In this document: piece after piece, positions 8,761 through 18,312 of the stretch
Layout of the letters: the number at the start of each line of letters is the position of its first letter
Numbering within the stretch: the first letter of the stretch is position 1
Assembly: GCA_949296365.1 (NCBI GenBank)
Contig: CASFPZ010000036.1
Location: forward strand, 1-32,148
Direction: 5' to 3'
Source: an uncultured Akkermansia sp.
Lineage (GTDB): Bacteria > Verrucomicrobiota > Verrucomicrobiia > Verrucomicrobiales > Akkermansiaceae
DNA length: 32,148 nucleotides
Notes under the pieces: generated by a model
Seen by the model: only the letters and a program-made list of their open reading frames with translations
Told to the model about the DNA's origin: nothing
Databases searched by the model: none
Translations under genes and position numbers: made by a program

Positions 8761-10065
8761 TTAGTCGATGTTTGTTTTTCCTGTCACAGCTTCGAAAATG
8801 ACGCTCTTCTTGTAGTCTTTCAGAGCTTCTATCTTCTGTCGCTTTAGTGCAATTAGGGAGTCTATCTCAGCGCACTTGGTGTCGAGGTAGGAGGCTATGG
8901 CGCACTGCTCTTCATATGGTGGAAGAATCAATGTTGTCTGTTTTATTATGGATTGTGAAACACTAAAAACCTTTATTCCAGAAACACGACATCTTATTTG
9001 ACTTCTCCAACAATTAGTTAAGAAAAGGTATGCTAGAAAGGTATTAGACTCTTTTCTTTTACTAAATGCTACTACAGAATGGTATCCTGCATATAAACCA
9101 ATTTCTTTGTCTACGTATACGCAATTGCCACATCCATCCAAATCTTCGGAGGTATCGGCAAATATGAAATCTCCAACATGAACTCTTGACGAATTACCAC
9201 CTTTTGCAATATCATTTGGAATGAATCTAATAAGTTCATCATCAATTCTAGTTCCTTTATTTAGTTTGGAATGAACCTGACCATAACTGATTACAGGAAT
9301 CCCTTCATTTACCAAATCTGCTTTTGTAAAAGACAGACCTTTTCCTGTTCTGAAGATTTCTTTGAAAGGAATAGTTTTCCATCCTTTGGGAATCACATCA
9401 ATCCAATCAATCCCAGATGGTACAAGTTCTGCCTCAGGATTTAATCCTTTGGTGACAGCTTCGGTGATGACGGACTGTTTATAGTCAGTAAGCTGTGCTA
9501 TCATTTGCTCTTGCAATTCAACCAAAGAATCTATCTCGGCGCACTTGCTGTCGAGGTAGTCTGCGATACGCTTTTGTTCGTCATATAGTGGAAGAACAAT
9601 AGGAATTTTCATAAAATCATCTATTCCTAAATCCCATTGGCCAATACGTAAACCTGTAGATAATCGCATATACTCAGGTTTATAAGATTCATTTCTTAGC
9701 AGATAGTGAATAAATCTACGGTAGATATTATTATCCGTAAAGGAACATACATAATAAGCAGGGCTAATGATACCGTCAAATTCAGACACAGCCATTGATC
9801 CTTGCCATGCTTTCATCTTATTGATAACAAAGTCACCAACACCAACTACTTTATAGTTAGCAGTATCTTCGGATGTAACATTGAAGTTATCATCACGACT
9901 GTCTTTGGGGACTATTCCATAGTCTCGATACAGGGAAAGAACCATAGCGTTTGGTTGGTTCCTAACGCTCTTATTACGCATAATTCGTTTAACCTCAGAA
10001 ACTTTCCACCCCTTTGGAATTTTCCCAATCCACTCAATGCCACTATCTTTATATTCTCTTACCAT
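8761..10065 (-). CDS. hsdS: HsdS, Type I restriction-modification specificity subunit
   Basis: HsdS recognises the two halves of the target site and holds HsdM and HsdR together. The 434 residues form two half-repeats. SGIEWIGKIPKGW (8-20) is matched by SGIDWIDVIPKGW (217-229), and YLDSKCAEIDSL (170-181) by YLDTKCAEIDSL (393-404). The first of each pair opens a target recognition domain and the second starts a dimerising helix. The variable domains lie at about 21-150 and 230-375 and differ from each other, so a bipartite asymmetric site is expected. The variable parts look more AT-rich than hsdM and hsdR, as is usual for exchanged recognition domains. It lies 12 bases after hsdM. There is no second hsdS nearby, so shuffling with a silent copy is not indicated here. 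Confidence 0.95.
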   Translation of the reverse strand: MVREYKDSGIEWIGKIPKGWKVSEVKRIMRNKSVRNQPNAMVLSLYRDYGIVPKDSRDDNFNVTSEDTANYKVVGVGDFVINKMKAWQGSMAVSEFDGIISPAYYVCSFTDNNIYRRFIHYLLRNESYKPEYMRLSTGLRIGQWDLGIDDFMKIPIVLPLYDEQKRIADYLDSKCAEIDSLVELQEQMIAQLTDYKQSVITEAVTKGLNPEAELVPSGIDWIDVIPKGWKTIPFKEIFRTGKGLSFTKADLVNEGIPVISYGQVHSKLNKGTRIDDELIRFIPNDIAKGGNSSRVHVGDFIFADTSEDLDGCGNCVYVDKEIGLYAGYHSVVAFSKRKESNTFLAYLFLTNCWRSQIRCRVSGIKVFSVSQSIIKQTTLILPPYEEQCAIASYLDTKCAEIDSLIALKRQKIEALKDYKKSVIFEAVTGKTNID

Positions 10066-10077
10066 ACCCGTTTCTGA

Positions 10078-12087
10078 TTAGTGTAACAGACTCTCCATCA
10101 ATTCACTCTCTTTTTGTTCCAATTCTTTCAGAGTTTGGAATATCTCACTGCTTGGCTTAAGCGGGGTGTAGCGATAGAACTCACGAGTAAAGGGAATCTC
10201 GTAGCCGATGCGTGTCTTCTCCGCGTCCACATGATAGTCTGGAGCGTAGGGAGCCACATTCTTTGCCAAGTACAGCTCCTGATCTTCTTTCCACGGAATG
10301 ATCTCGGTGTCGGCAAGGTCTGGGTCCCAAACGTAGGTACGTTCACGCACATTGAATGGGTCTTCATAGACCTCTTCCGCCGTTTCGTCTTTGATACCCA
10401 GGTATTGGCGAATCTTCTTCACCTGTGCCTTGGTTACTTTCAGCCCGGCCTTATGCTTGATCTTCTGGAAGAAGTCGCGGTCTATCAGGCGCTGGCCGGG
10501 ATAATAGGTACGATAGCCATCCAAAAACTGCTGCAATATCCTGCGGTCAGACTCCGACAACTTCACGCTTGCATCCGGCATCTCGGGATTCTCGTAGACC
10601 AAACGCAAGGGACGGTCGATAAACACCTTGCGATACTTGAAGTCGTCATTGTCCTTCACTCGGCTTTCCACCTGAATCTCCACGCCATCGGCCGTAGTGG
10701 CCTTATAGACAAAGTTGTTGAAGCCGTGATGGGCCTGCATAATGAGGTCGCGGCAGATGTCCGTGATTTCCACGCGCTTATTGCCGAGTGGCTTGCGTCG
10801 TTTCTCATAGCACCGGCTGGCATCGATAAGCTGCACCTTGCCTCGGCGTTCCGCACGCTTGTTCTTGGTAATAACCCAAATATAGGTGGCAATGCCCGTG
10901 TTGTAAAACAGGTCGGTGGGCAGCTGGACAATGGCCTCCAACCAGTCGTGGTCAAGCAAATACCCACGGATGTTGCTTTCCCCACTTCCCGCGTCCCCCT
11001 TGAATAGCGACGAACCATTCTGAATGATGGCCATGCGGCCTTCATCCTTCAACTTCGCCACACCATTCAGCAAGAACAACATCTGTCCGTCGCCTATGGT
11101 AGGTAATCCGGGTTCAAAACGACCGGCTCCACCCAATCGGAATTCTTCTTCCACCTTTTGGCGTGAAGGTTTCCATTCGATGCCAAAGGGGGGATTGGAA
11201 ATGATATAGTCAAATGTGTAACCCGCAAACTGGTCATTCCCAAGAGTATCCCCCTGACGCATGTTGTCGGCATTGCCTCCCCGAATCAGCGTATCGGCTT
11301 TGGCAATGGCAAAAGTCTGGTTGTTCAACTCCTGGCCATAGCTCGTTATAGCTGCCTCAGGGTTAATCTGCTTGAACCGGTCGTGCAGACACGAAAGCAT
11401 CTGGCTCGTTCCCATCGCCATGTCATAGTTGGTGGCAACGATGTCTTTTCCTTTCAATCTCGCTTCATCGTCGCCAATCAGCAGCTCTGCCATGAGGTTG
11501 ATGATGTCGCGGGCGGTAAAGTGTGCTCCGGCCTGTTCATCATAACTCTCGGAGAATTTGCGGACAAGTTCCTCGAAGATGTAACCCATGTCGACGCTTG
11601 AAATCTTGTCGGCGCCGAGATAGGCTTTCGTGGTGCAGAACTCCTTGATGACTAGGTAAAGCAGTCCGTTATCGGCCATCCTATCTATCTCCTTTTGGAA
11701 CTCCATGCGGTGGATGATGTCGATGACGTTCTCCGAAAAGTGGTTCAGATATGACTCAAAATTGTCTTTGATGTTGTCTGCATCGGCCAACAGGGATTCA
11801 AAGGTGAAACGGCTCAGGTTGTAGAACTTTTGTCCGGCTGCATCCTCCAAGAATCCACGCTTCACTTCGATTTTCTTCTTGTCCAAATCCTTATTGGTCT
11901 CTAAAACCTGTTCACGAGTGGGCGCTAGTGTGTCTTCAAAACGTTTGATGACACACATGGGTAGAATGACGTTGCCGTACTCGTGGGGCTTGTAAACTCC
12001 TACTAACTTGTCTGCAATCGCCCAAATCAGGTTGGCTTTCTCTTGCACGTTGACTGTGGTCTGCTGTTGTCTACCGTCTATACTCAT
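10078..12087 (-). CDS. hsdM: HsdM, Type I N6-adenine DNA methyltransferase subunit
   Basis: HsdM methylates adenine in the target site using S-adenosylmethionine and forms the M2S core. The N-terminal helical domain (about 1-150) is followed by the catalytic domain with HFTARDIINLMAELL near 189-203, a SAM-binding motif I that reads DMAMGTSQML (222-231), and the catalytic NPPFG (298-302). Motif I lacks the usual ACGTGG form. I recall the MGTSQML version from a recognised branch of HsdM proteins, so this need not mean loss of activity. At 669 residues it is longer than the classic 500-residue form, with about 250 residues after the catalytic domain. It is the first gene of hsdM-hsdS-hsdR. I see no clear Shine-Dalgarno before the ATG. 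Confidence 0.95.
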   Translation of the reverse strand: MSIDGRQQQTTVNVQEKANLIWAIADKLVGVYKPHEYGNVILPMCVIKRFEDTLAPTREQVLETNKDLDKKKIEVKRGFLEDAAGQKFYNLSRFTFESLLADADNIKDNFESYLNHFSENVIDIIHRMEFQKEIDRMADNGLLYLVIKEFCTTKAYLGADKISSVDMGYIFEELVRKFSESYDEQAGAHFTARDIINLMAELLIGDDEARLKGKDIVATNYDMAMGTSQMLSCLHDRFKQINPEAAITSYGQELNNQTFAIAKADTLIRGGNADNMRQGDTLGNDQFAGYTFDYIISNPPFGIEWKPSRQKVEEEFRLGGAGRFEPGLPTIGDGQMLFLLNGVAKLKDEGRMAIIQNGSSLFKGDAGSGESNIRGYLLDHDWLEAIVQLPTDLFYNTGIATYIWVITKNKRAERRGKVQLIDASRCYEKRRKPLGNKRVEITDICRDLIMQAHHGFNNFVYKATTADGVEIQVESRVKDNDDFKYRKVFIDRPLRLVYENPEMPDASVKLSESDRRILQQFLDGYRTYYPGQRLIDRDFFQKIKHKAGLKVTKAQVKKIRQYLGIKDETAEEVYEDPFNVRERTYVWDPDLADTEIIPWKEDQELYLAKNVAPYAPDYHVDAEKTRIGYEIPFTREFYRYTPLKPSSEIFQTLKELEQKESELMESLLH

Positions 12088-12662
12088 ATCAGTATTATCT
12101 TAGTTGTATATTTTCTTGGATCGGGCGAAAAACGGAGACTTCGCCTTTGTCCTTCTATCTGTATTGGGGTTGATTTCGGTCAATTCTATTTTCTCAGATT
12201 TCCTCGAGGTGATGTTAACATAGTTCTCTTCTCAATGCCAGACGCTATCTCCCTTATACTTTTTTTAGAGTCTTCACGCTACAACTCATTGCATTGTAGC
12301 AAGTCCTCTTCTTGATCAGCATGCGTTGGTAGAGCCTCAGAAAACCAAATGACTGCCTCACTGATCTGAAGGGTAAGCCCAAAGATAATGGATCTTGACT
12401 GAGCTGTTCTAAAAATACCTTTTCCTGCAAATCTTCTAGTTCGGCTGTGTGAGAATGGCGGTTCTCAATCTCCTGAATAACTCGAATGATGCTTCTGCCA
12501 ACTGCTTGCGCTGGGCTAAATGGCGCACTTCTCCTCCTTGCGGTGAGATAGGCAGGACGGTGTTCTTGGGTGGTGGAATAACCTGTATATCCTCATTCCT
12601 TAATGTCTCCCAGAATCCGGACTTGTGGTAATCCCACTCAGGTGAAATGAGAACATGTGGCG
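12088..12662 (-). other. Intergenic stretch with a possible decayed reading frame
   Basis: No intact gene is visible between hsdM and the antiporter gene. On the minus strand, a frame open from inside the end of the antiporter gene to a TAG at 12436 encodes VLISPEWDYHKSGFW and RHLAQRKQLAEASFELF. A second frame takes over near there, includes ELEDLQEKVFLEQLSQDPL, and ends at 12254. The protein-like composition and frame switch suggest a decayed gene, but I cannot identify it. The hsdM promoter must lie in the AT-rich part near 12090-12120. Confidence 0.25.
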
Positions 12663-14375
12663 TTAGTCGGGCTGGACAGAGAAATTTTCTTTGAGGGAGT
12701 TGAGAATACGTTTACGTTCATTATCAATCTGTTCTTCAGTAGCGCCGAGTTGGCGGAGGAGGTGAGAAGCCATAGCGACGGCGGCAGATTCTTCTCCAGA
12801 GACGACAATAGAATTTTCGATAGCGCGAAGGGAACCGATGCCGCGGAGGTAAAATGAATACATGGTGACAGGGATGTCTGGTTTAATCGAGCGGGCGGCG
12901 TCGACGACTTCGCGGGCCGGGATGGCCATGGAAGAGATGATGAGCCCACAAGCGTTTTCGATGCCGGCACTGCGTAGGATTTCTGTGTTTGTAGCGTCGC
13001 CATGGATGACGAGTTTATGGTTATTGCGGAGTTCGCGGACTGTATCGATATTCATTTCGATAATGACGGGTTCGATGTGGTTATCCTCGAGGATTCGAGC
13101 GAGGGTTCGACCTACAGGACCATAACCGACAACGATGAGGCGTTGGCTATCTTCGTGAACTGGTTGAATGCGATTTTCTTCTTTTCCATGAGAGAGGTAT
13201 TGATTGAATCGGCTGTTTTCAATTTTTTTGAGTAGAGGCGGGATGCGTTTATAAATGAATGGATTGAGTGTGATGGAGATGACGGCGGTGATGATGATGG
13301 CTGCCGTGACTTCTTCAGAGATGAGACCGTATTTTTCTCCCATGCTGGCCATGACGAATGAGAATTCTCCGATTTGGGCGAGGGCAACGGAGACGATGAG
13401 GGCGAGCTTGATGGGTTTGCGAAGGGCGATGACGACGAGAAAAGCGATGATTGGCTTACCAAGCATGACGATGGCCAACATGATTAAAATCAACTGCCAA
13501 TTAGAAAGAATATTGGTTGGATTGACCAACATGCCGACTGAAACAAAAAACAAGACTGCAAAGGCATCGCGCATGGGCAAGGCCTCTGAAGCTGCGCGAG
13601 CACTGAATTCGGATTGCCCTACCACCATGCCGGCCAAAAAGGCCCCTAGGGCCATGGAAGCCCCAAAAAGTTCGGAGGCTCCGTAAGCAATACCTAGCGC
13701 AATAGCTAAGACGGCGAGGGTGAAGAGCTCTCGAGTTCCCGTGCGCGCTACTTGAGTCAACACCCAGGGGATGATTTTTTGTCCAACGAACAAAACGATC
13801 AGGAAAAGACCGGTAAGTTTGAGGAAAGTGAAGCCGATAGTTTGCCAGAGGTTAGCTCCATCCGGACTCATTAAGACTGGCAGGAGGACGATTGCTAAAA
13901 TGGTAAAGAGGTCTTCGACAATCAACCACCCTAGGGCGATGTGCCCACCAGGGGTATGCAGTACCCGGTTATCACTTAGGATGCGGGTGAGTACAACGGT
14001 GCTGGCAACGGAGATGGCTGTTCCCATGGCGGCGCCAACAGTCCAAGGCCACCCTAAAAGCAAGGCAGCTAGAATGCCGAGCCCTGTGGCGCCAGCAATT
14101 TGGATGATTGCGCCTGGTAATGCGGTTTTGCGGACGGCTATGAGATCGTTAAAATGGAAATGGAGTCCTACCCCAAACATGAGCAGGATGACCCCGATCT
14201 CGGCACATTGCTCTGCAATTTCAAGGTCGGCATTCATTCCATTGGGGGTGTATGGTCCAACAATAACACCAGCAAGCAAATAACCAATGATGGGAGAGAG
14301 CTTGAGCTTTTGCGCCAGAAATCCTAAACCAAAGGCAATGATAAACGCGAAGACTAGAGTCTGAATTAGATGCAT
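12663..14375 (-). CDS. ybaL: YbaL/KefB-type cation:proton antiporter with RCK domain
   Basis: This is a CPA2-family inner-membrane protein that exchanges or releases K+ against protons. Residues 1 to about 385 form a bundle of hydrophobic segments, with LSPIIGYLLAGVIVGP near the start, GVILLMFGVGLHF around 62-74, and ALGWLIVEDL carrying the conserved acidic ion-binding residues. A cytosolic RCK/TrkA-N domain follows near 415-530, opening with RLIVVGYGPVGRTLA, a Rossmann nucleotide-binding turn. Its 570-residue length and order match E. coli YbaL (about 558) better than KefB or KefC (about 600-620). The TrkA-C domain seems absent or very short. It is divergent from the ppx gene across 158 bases. 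Whether it is gated by glutathione adducts, as KefB/C are, cannot be judged. Confidence 0.88.
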   Translation of the reverse strand: MHLIQTLVFAFIIAFGLGFLAQKLKLSPIIGYLLAGVIVGPYTPNGMNADLEIAEQCAEIGVILLMFGVGLHFHFNDLIAVRKTALPGAIIQIAGATGLGILAALLLGWPWTVGAAMGTAISVASTVVLTRILSDNRVLHTPGGHIALGWLIVEDLFTILAIVLLPVLMSPDGANLWQTIGFTFLKLTGLFLIVLFVGQKIIPWVLTQVARTGTRELFTLAVLAIALGIAYGASELFGASMALGAFLAGMVVGQSEFSARAASEALPMRDAFAVLFFVSVGMLVNPTNILSNWQLILIMLAIVMLGKPIIAFLVVIALRKPIKLALIVSVALAQIGEFSFVMASMGEKYGLISEEVTAAIIITAVISITLNPFIYKRIPPLLKKIENSRFNQYLSHGKEENRIQPVHEDSQRLIVVGYGPVGRTLARILEDNHIEPVIIEMNIDTVRELRNNHKLVIHGDATNTEILRSAGIENACGLIISSMAIPAREVVDAARSIKPDIPVTMYSFYLRGIGSLRAIENSIVVSGEESAAVAMASHLLRQLGATEEQIDNERKRILNSLKENFSVQPD

Positions 14376-14533
14376 AAGTTACGATTGCTTAAAAACAAGA
14401 AACGAGAAAATGAGATCGATTTCAAGATATTTACCTTATGTCGGACAAAACTTCCTGGAATGATCCCATGGGTTGAGAATTAATCTTGTAAATGCGGGTG
14501 TGGTGTTTACCCTATTGAAAAACGGGAATTGGC

Positions 14534-16162
14534 ATGGTGAACAAATTGTCACGATTCTTCGGTGTGAAGAAATCCCGTATGAGAATTATGATGAATGTCG
14601 ACATGAAGACCGGCGAAACAGTCAGGAATATGCATATTCAGACGCAGGCAGTGATTTATTTGGGCCCTAGTGCGATGTGTTTGAGCGTTGCGGAACTTCA
14701 AGGGGGGGAGGTCCGGTTGATTGATTTCTTGTCGCAGCCTGTGCCGTTGGCTCGAGACATTTTCCGAACGAGTTTAATCTCTCGCAGTACGATGGATCGG
14801 TGCGCCAAGGTGATGGGGGATTACATGGTTATCCTTAACGAGTACGGAAGTGGCACGGAGTTTTCAACTCGGTTTTTTATGTCTAACATTATTGCTGAAG
14901 CTAGTAATGTGGACGTATTTGTGAACCGGATGCATGTGGCTCACGGGATTCGTGGAAGGCTGATTGACGATGGTAAAATGACGCGATTGATCTATGTGAA
15001 AGTGAGGGAAATTTTGGCTAATTACCCTCATTTTCAAAAGAAGAACATATTGGTGGCTCACGTCGGGCCGGGCAATACGCGCATTTTGTTGTTCGAGAAG
15101 GGGCGTATTACTCGTTATTCCTGCCATCGCTTGGGGGTGTACCGAACGGGCGAGGCGATCGGTGAAGAAGAATTTGGTGATGATCCTGCGGAATTGCCAA
15201 TCATGCGTGAACATATTCGCGGACAAGTTGACCAAATTCGCGTGGATTATGCACAATTGAAAAATTTGGATGCGGTGTTGTTGATCGGCGAAGAAGTTCA
15301 GAAATTGCGACGTTCGTTAAAGCCGGCTAAAACTAGCCGGATCGATATGGATCTATTTAACGTGGTGGCGGAACAAATGGCGAGGATGGAGACGGAAAGG
15401 CGAATGCTGGAATACGATGTAGATTTTGCGTCGGTCAATGCTCTTTTGCCCTCGTTGATTATCAATCAGTCTATTACTCATGTACTCGCCCCTAAAGAAG
15501 TGATCATTCCCGAGTTTTCCTACGATCAGGAATTTTTATTGAGTTTAATTCGTGAGGAACAGCATCCTGGCGATTTGGAAGACGAGGTGCTGCACTTCGC
15601 GGGGATTTTGGCGGATCGCTACATGTCAGACCGCAACCACCGGATGCACGTAGCTCATTTATGCGATCGGTTGTTTGAAGATTTGCAGGAACTGCACCGC
15701 CTCAACGAGCACGACCAACTCCTGTTAAGAGTGGCTGCTATTCTGCACGAAGTCGGTACCTTTGTGAGCCCTCGACATCACAACCGACATTCCCAGTACA
15801 TCGTCCTCAATAGCGAAATCTTCGGCTTGTCGCGTGATGATGTGGAAATTGTAGCTTTGTTGGCGCGTTACCACCGGCACGAACCTCCCTCAAAATCCGA
15901 CTCGCTTTATGCCGACCTAGACCAGACGGATCGCATGAGAGTCTCCAAAATGGCTGCTATTTTGCGGGTGGCAGACGCCTTGGAACGTGGCCATGCCTTG
16001 AGAGTCAAGGATTTGAAAGCAAGAATACGTGGCAAAAATTTAGAATTAGTACTAAAAGGAGTGAGGGATACGACGGTGGAGGAAATGGCATTGCGCGTGA
16101 AAGGCGATCTGTTTTCGGATATTTTTGGATACGACATCGTTCTCGTTCCCGACCAATTGTAA
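14534..16162 (+). CDS. Ppx/GppA-like protein with HD-type C-terminal domain, catalytic residues apparently lost
   Basis: Ppx/GppA enzymes hydrolyse polyphosphate or pppGpp with an actin-like ATPase fold. Here the first phosphate loop reads IYLGPSAMCLSVAE (41-54) where the family has a DIGSNS-type sequence, so the Asp is lost. The second reads VAHVGPGNTRILLF (about 174-187) instead of the DIGGGSTE type, losing both Asp and Glu. The segment expected to be GEEEARL reads DDGKMTRLIY. The C-terminal HD-like domain (about 375-480) is kept, with AAILHEVGTF, HHNRHSQYIVLNS and LLARYHRH. Ppk1 starts 27 bases downstream, so the pair is probably cotranscribed. I infer a polyphosphate-binding or regulatory role rather than exopolyphosphatase activity. 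The start at 14534 has GGGAA upstream; later ATGs at 14579 and 14588 are possible. Confidence 0.8.
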   Translation: MVNKLSRFFGVKKSRMRIMMNVDMKTGETVRNMHIQTQAVIYLGPSAMCLSVAELQGGEVRLIDFLSQPVPLARDIFRTSLISRSTMDRCAKVMGDYMVILNEYGSGTEFSTRFFMSNIIAEASNVDVFVNRMHVAHGIRGRLIDDGKMTRLIYVKVREILANYPHFQKKNILVAHVGPGNTRILLFEKGRITRYSCHRLGVYRTGEAIGEEEFGDDPAELPIMREHIRGQVDQIRVDYAQLKNLDAVLLIGEEVQKLRRSLKPAKTSRIDMDLFNVVAEQMARMETERRMLEYDVDFASVNALLPSLIINQSITHVLAPKEVIIPEFSYDQEFLLSLIREEQHPGDLEDEVLHFAGILADRYMSDRNHRMHVAHLCDRLFEDLQELHRLNEHDQLLLRVAAILHEVGTFVSPRHHNRHSQYIVLNSEIFGLSRDDVEIVALLARYHRHEPPSKSDSLYADLDQTDRMRVSKMAAILRVADALERGHALRVKDLKARIRGKNLELVLKGVRDTTVEEMALRVKGDLFSDIFGYDIVLVPDQL

Positions 16163-16189
16163 ATTTATCAACGAAACCTCTCATCAACT

Positions 16190-18298
16190 ATGGCAGAGCA
16201 ATATATCAACAGAGAACTTTCTTGGCTGGAGTTTAACCAACGTGTCCTCGATCAGGCTGCTCGCAGTGATTTACCCTTGCTAGAAAGGGTTAAATTCCTG
16301 GCAATTACAGCGTCTAATCTTGATGAATTTTTCATGGTGCGAGTCGGGGGATTGCAGATGCTGAGGCGATCGGGCTCGCGGGTAAAAGACATGTGCGGGT
16401 TGACGCCGTCGCGGCAGTTGCAGTTGATTCACAAGCGGGTTCGCAAGATGATCGACGTGCAATATGCCTTATGGCAGGACGAAATTTTACCCTTAATGGA
16501 AATTGAGAAGGTGAATCCGTTGTCGATGGACGAATTGTCTGAGAGCCAGAGGACTCGGCTGGAGCAATATTACTTGAGTCAAGTATATCCGCTGTTGACG
16601 CCTCTAGCTGTCGACGAGGAACAACCCGAAGGTGGAACGTTATTGCCTTCTTTGAAATTGCTGATGGCTGTGGAGCTGGAGGATGATGAAAAGAAGACGA
16701 ATCGCCTGTGTGTTGTGCCTGTGCCGGATGCGTTGCCTCGCAGGATATTTATTCCGGATTCTGAACAAGAGCGTTATGTGATGTCGGAGGATTTGATTCG
16801 TACCTGCATGGGGAGTATGTTCCCTGGAGAACGAGTGCTGAATACGGCTGTTTTTCGCGTGACGCGCAATGGCGATATTGCTGTACAGGAAGACGATGGG
16901 TTTGATTTTGCCGATGAGATGGTTGAGGCAATCGTGGCTCGCCAATATTCAGAATGTGTGCGCTTGGAACTAGAAAAAGGGATCGCTGCCGAGTTGGTAT
17001 TGCGCATTCAAAACATCGTGCAGGTGGGGGAGGCCGACGTCTACTCGTTAGATGGTCCTCTGATGCTAAGCGATTTTATGGAAATGGTTTTTGCTCCTGG
17101 CAACGAACAGCTGAAGATTGATCAATGGTTGCCGCAAGCTTCTCCCGCTGTTGATCCGGCCCTGAGCATTTTTGATAACATTGCCAATGGAGATATCCTG
17201 TTAAACCACCCTTACGAGAGTTTCGAACCTGTGTTGCATCTCGTCGAAGAAGCGGCTGAAGACCCTGACGTGATTGCCATCAAACAAGTCCTGTACCGTA
17301 CGGCTAAATCTTCTCGTATTGTGGCTGCTTTGAAACGCGCTGCTGAAAACGGTAAGCAAGTGACGGCTCTCGTAGAGCTGAAAGCTCGTTTCGACGAAGC
17401 CCGTAATCTGGAAAAAGCCGAAGAATTGCAGCGAGCTGGGGTTCAGGTCGTGTACGGTGTCAAGGGCTTCAAAACTCATGCCAAAATTTGTCTGGTCGTG
17501 CGGCGTGAGTCGGGCTTGTTAAAACGTTATTGTCACTATGGAACTGGCAATTACAATGAAAATACGGCCCGGTTGTATACTGATATTTCGTTTTTAACTT
17601 GCGATGAGGCCCTGGGGGCTGACGCATCACAATTTTTTAACGTTGTGACGGGGCGTACTAAAATGATGAAATTCAGGGAGTTATATTTATCTCCTCGCAT
17701 TATGAAGGAACGTCTGCTTGAGTTGATTGCTAGTGAGGCTGAACGCGCCAGACAGGGTGAAACGGCCAAAATTCGTGCCAAAATGAATAGTTTGCAGGAT
17801 AAGCAAATCATCGACGCTTTATACAAAGCGGCAGATGCGGGGGTTGAAATCCAATTGAACGTGCGTGGTATTTGCTGCCTGAAGACGGGAAATCGCGGGG
17901 GAAATGGCGCTAAGCCGATTCGTGTGGTCAGCATCGTCGACCGTTATTTGGAGCACGCTCGAATTTTCCAATTTCACCATGGCGGCAATACCCTGTTTTT
18001 CATCGCCAGCGCAGACTGGATGACTCGTAACCTAGACAAACGGGTCGAACTGATGATCCCTATCCATTCGTCTAAATTGAAACGGCGACTTCGTGGAATT
18101 TTGGATGCTTGTTTCAAAGACAATGTGCAAAGTTGCGAAATTACTCCGGATGGATCTGGCAAATCCGTAGGTGTTCCGAAAAACGCCAAACCCTTCCGTA
18201 TGCAGTTGGCGTTGACTCGAGAAGCTCGGCGGCTTTCCAAAGACAAAGAACGGGAACGCCTTCGCATGCTTGCTCCACATATGCCTCATGCTGATTAA
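16190..18298 (+). CDS. ppk1: Polyphosphate kinase 1
   Basis: Ppk1 reversibly transfers the gamma-phosphate of ATP to a growing polyphosphate chain through a phosphohistidine. The 702 residues show the N-terminal domain signature YINRELSWLEFNQRVL, then FLAITASNLDEFFMVRVGG. The first catalytic domain has KGFKTHAKI with H430, which corresponds to the phosphorylated His435 of E. coli, then YGTGNYNENTARLYTD. The second has YLEHARIF with H589, equivalent to E. coli His592, followed by SADWMTRNLDKRVE. Length and all key residues agree with the family. It follows the Ppx-like gene after 27 bases, without an obvious Shine-Dalgarno before its ATG. Confidence 0.97.
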   Translation: MAEQYINRELSWLEFNQRVLDQAARSDLPLLERVKFLAITASNLDEFFMVRVGGLQMLRRSGSRVKDMCGLTPSRQLQLIHKRVRKMIDVQYALWQDEILPLMEIEKVNPLSMDELSESQRTRLEQYYLSQVYPLLTPLAVDEEQPEGGTLLPSLKLLMAVELEDDEKKTNRLCVVPVPDALPRRIFIPDSEQERYVMSEDLIRTCMGSMFPGERVLNTAVFRVTRNGDIAVQEDDGFDFADEMVEAIVARQYSECVRLELEKGIAAELVLRIQNIVQVGEADVYSLDGPLMLSDFMEMVFAPGNEQLKIDQWLPQASPAVDPALSIFDNIANGDILLNHPYESFEPVLHLVEEAAEDPDVIAIKQVLYRTAKSSRIVAALKRAAENGKQVTALVELKARFDEARNLEKAEELQRAGVQVVYGVKGFKTHAKICLVVRRESGLLKRYCHYGTGNYNENTARLYTDISFLTCDEALGADASQFFNVVTGRTKMMKFRELYLSPRIMKERLLELIASEAERARQGETAKIRAKMNSLQDKQIIDALYKAADAGVEIQLNVRGICCLKTGNRGGNGAKPIRVVSIVDRYLEHARIFQFHHGGNTLFFIASADWMTRNLDKRVELMIPIHSSKLKRRLRGILDACFKDNVQSCEITPDGSGKSVGVPKNAKPFRMQLALTREARRLSKDKERERLRMLAPHMPHAD

Positions 18299-18312
18299 AG
18301 CATCCGGAAATT

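Noticed and set aside
8761..10065. Repeated segments in hsdS as a phase-variation system
   Set aside because: The repeats are the normal conserved regions of a two-domain HsdS. There is no second or inverted hsdS copy and no recombinase gene nearby.
10114..11007. 297-residue plus-strand open frame opposite hsdM
   Set aside because: It is a mirror of the hsdM coding frame, shows no domain or signal, and the hsdM frame has clear motifs.
11380..11440. HsdM SAM motif I lacking the normal ACGTGG sequence, suspected dead enzyme
   Set aside because: The DMAMGTSQML form is one I recall from a branch of HsdM proteins, and NPPFG and the rest are intact, so it was not reported as a defect.
12088..12662. 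tRNA or structured RNA in the larger gaps
   Set aside because: I looked for T-loop-like and acceptor pairings in this gap and those at 4622-5012, 18371-18603, 28135-28607 and 30584-30935 and found none. No CRISPR-like repeats were seen either.
13771..14283. 170-residue plus-strand open frame opposite the antiporter gene
   Set aside because: Its Met/Thr/Ala/Arg-rich composition is typical of antisense reading of a membrane protein gene, and no family is recognisable.
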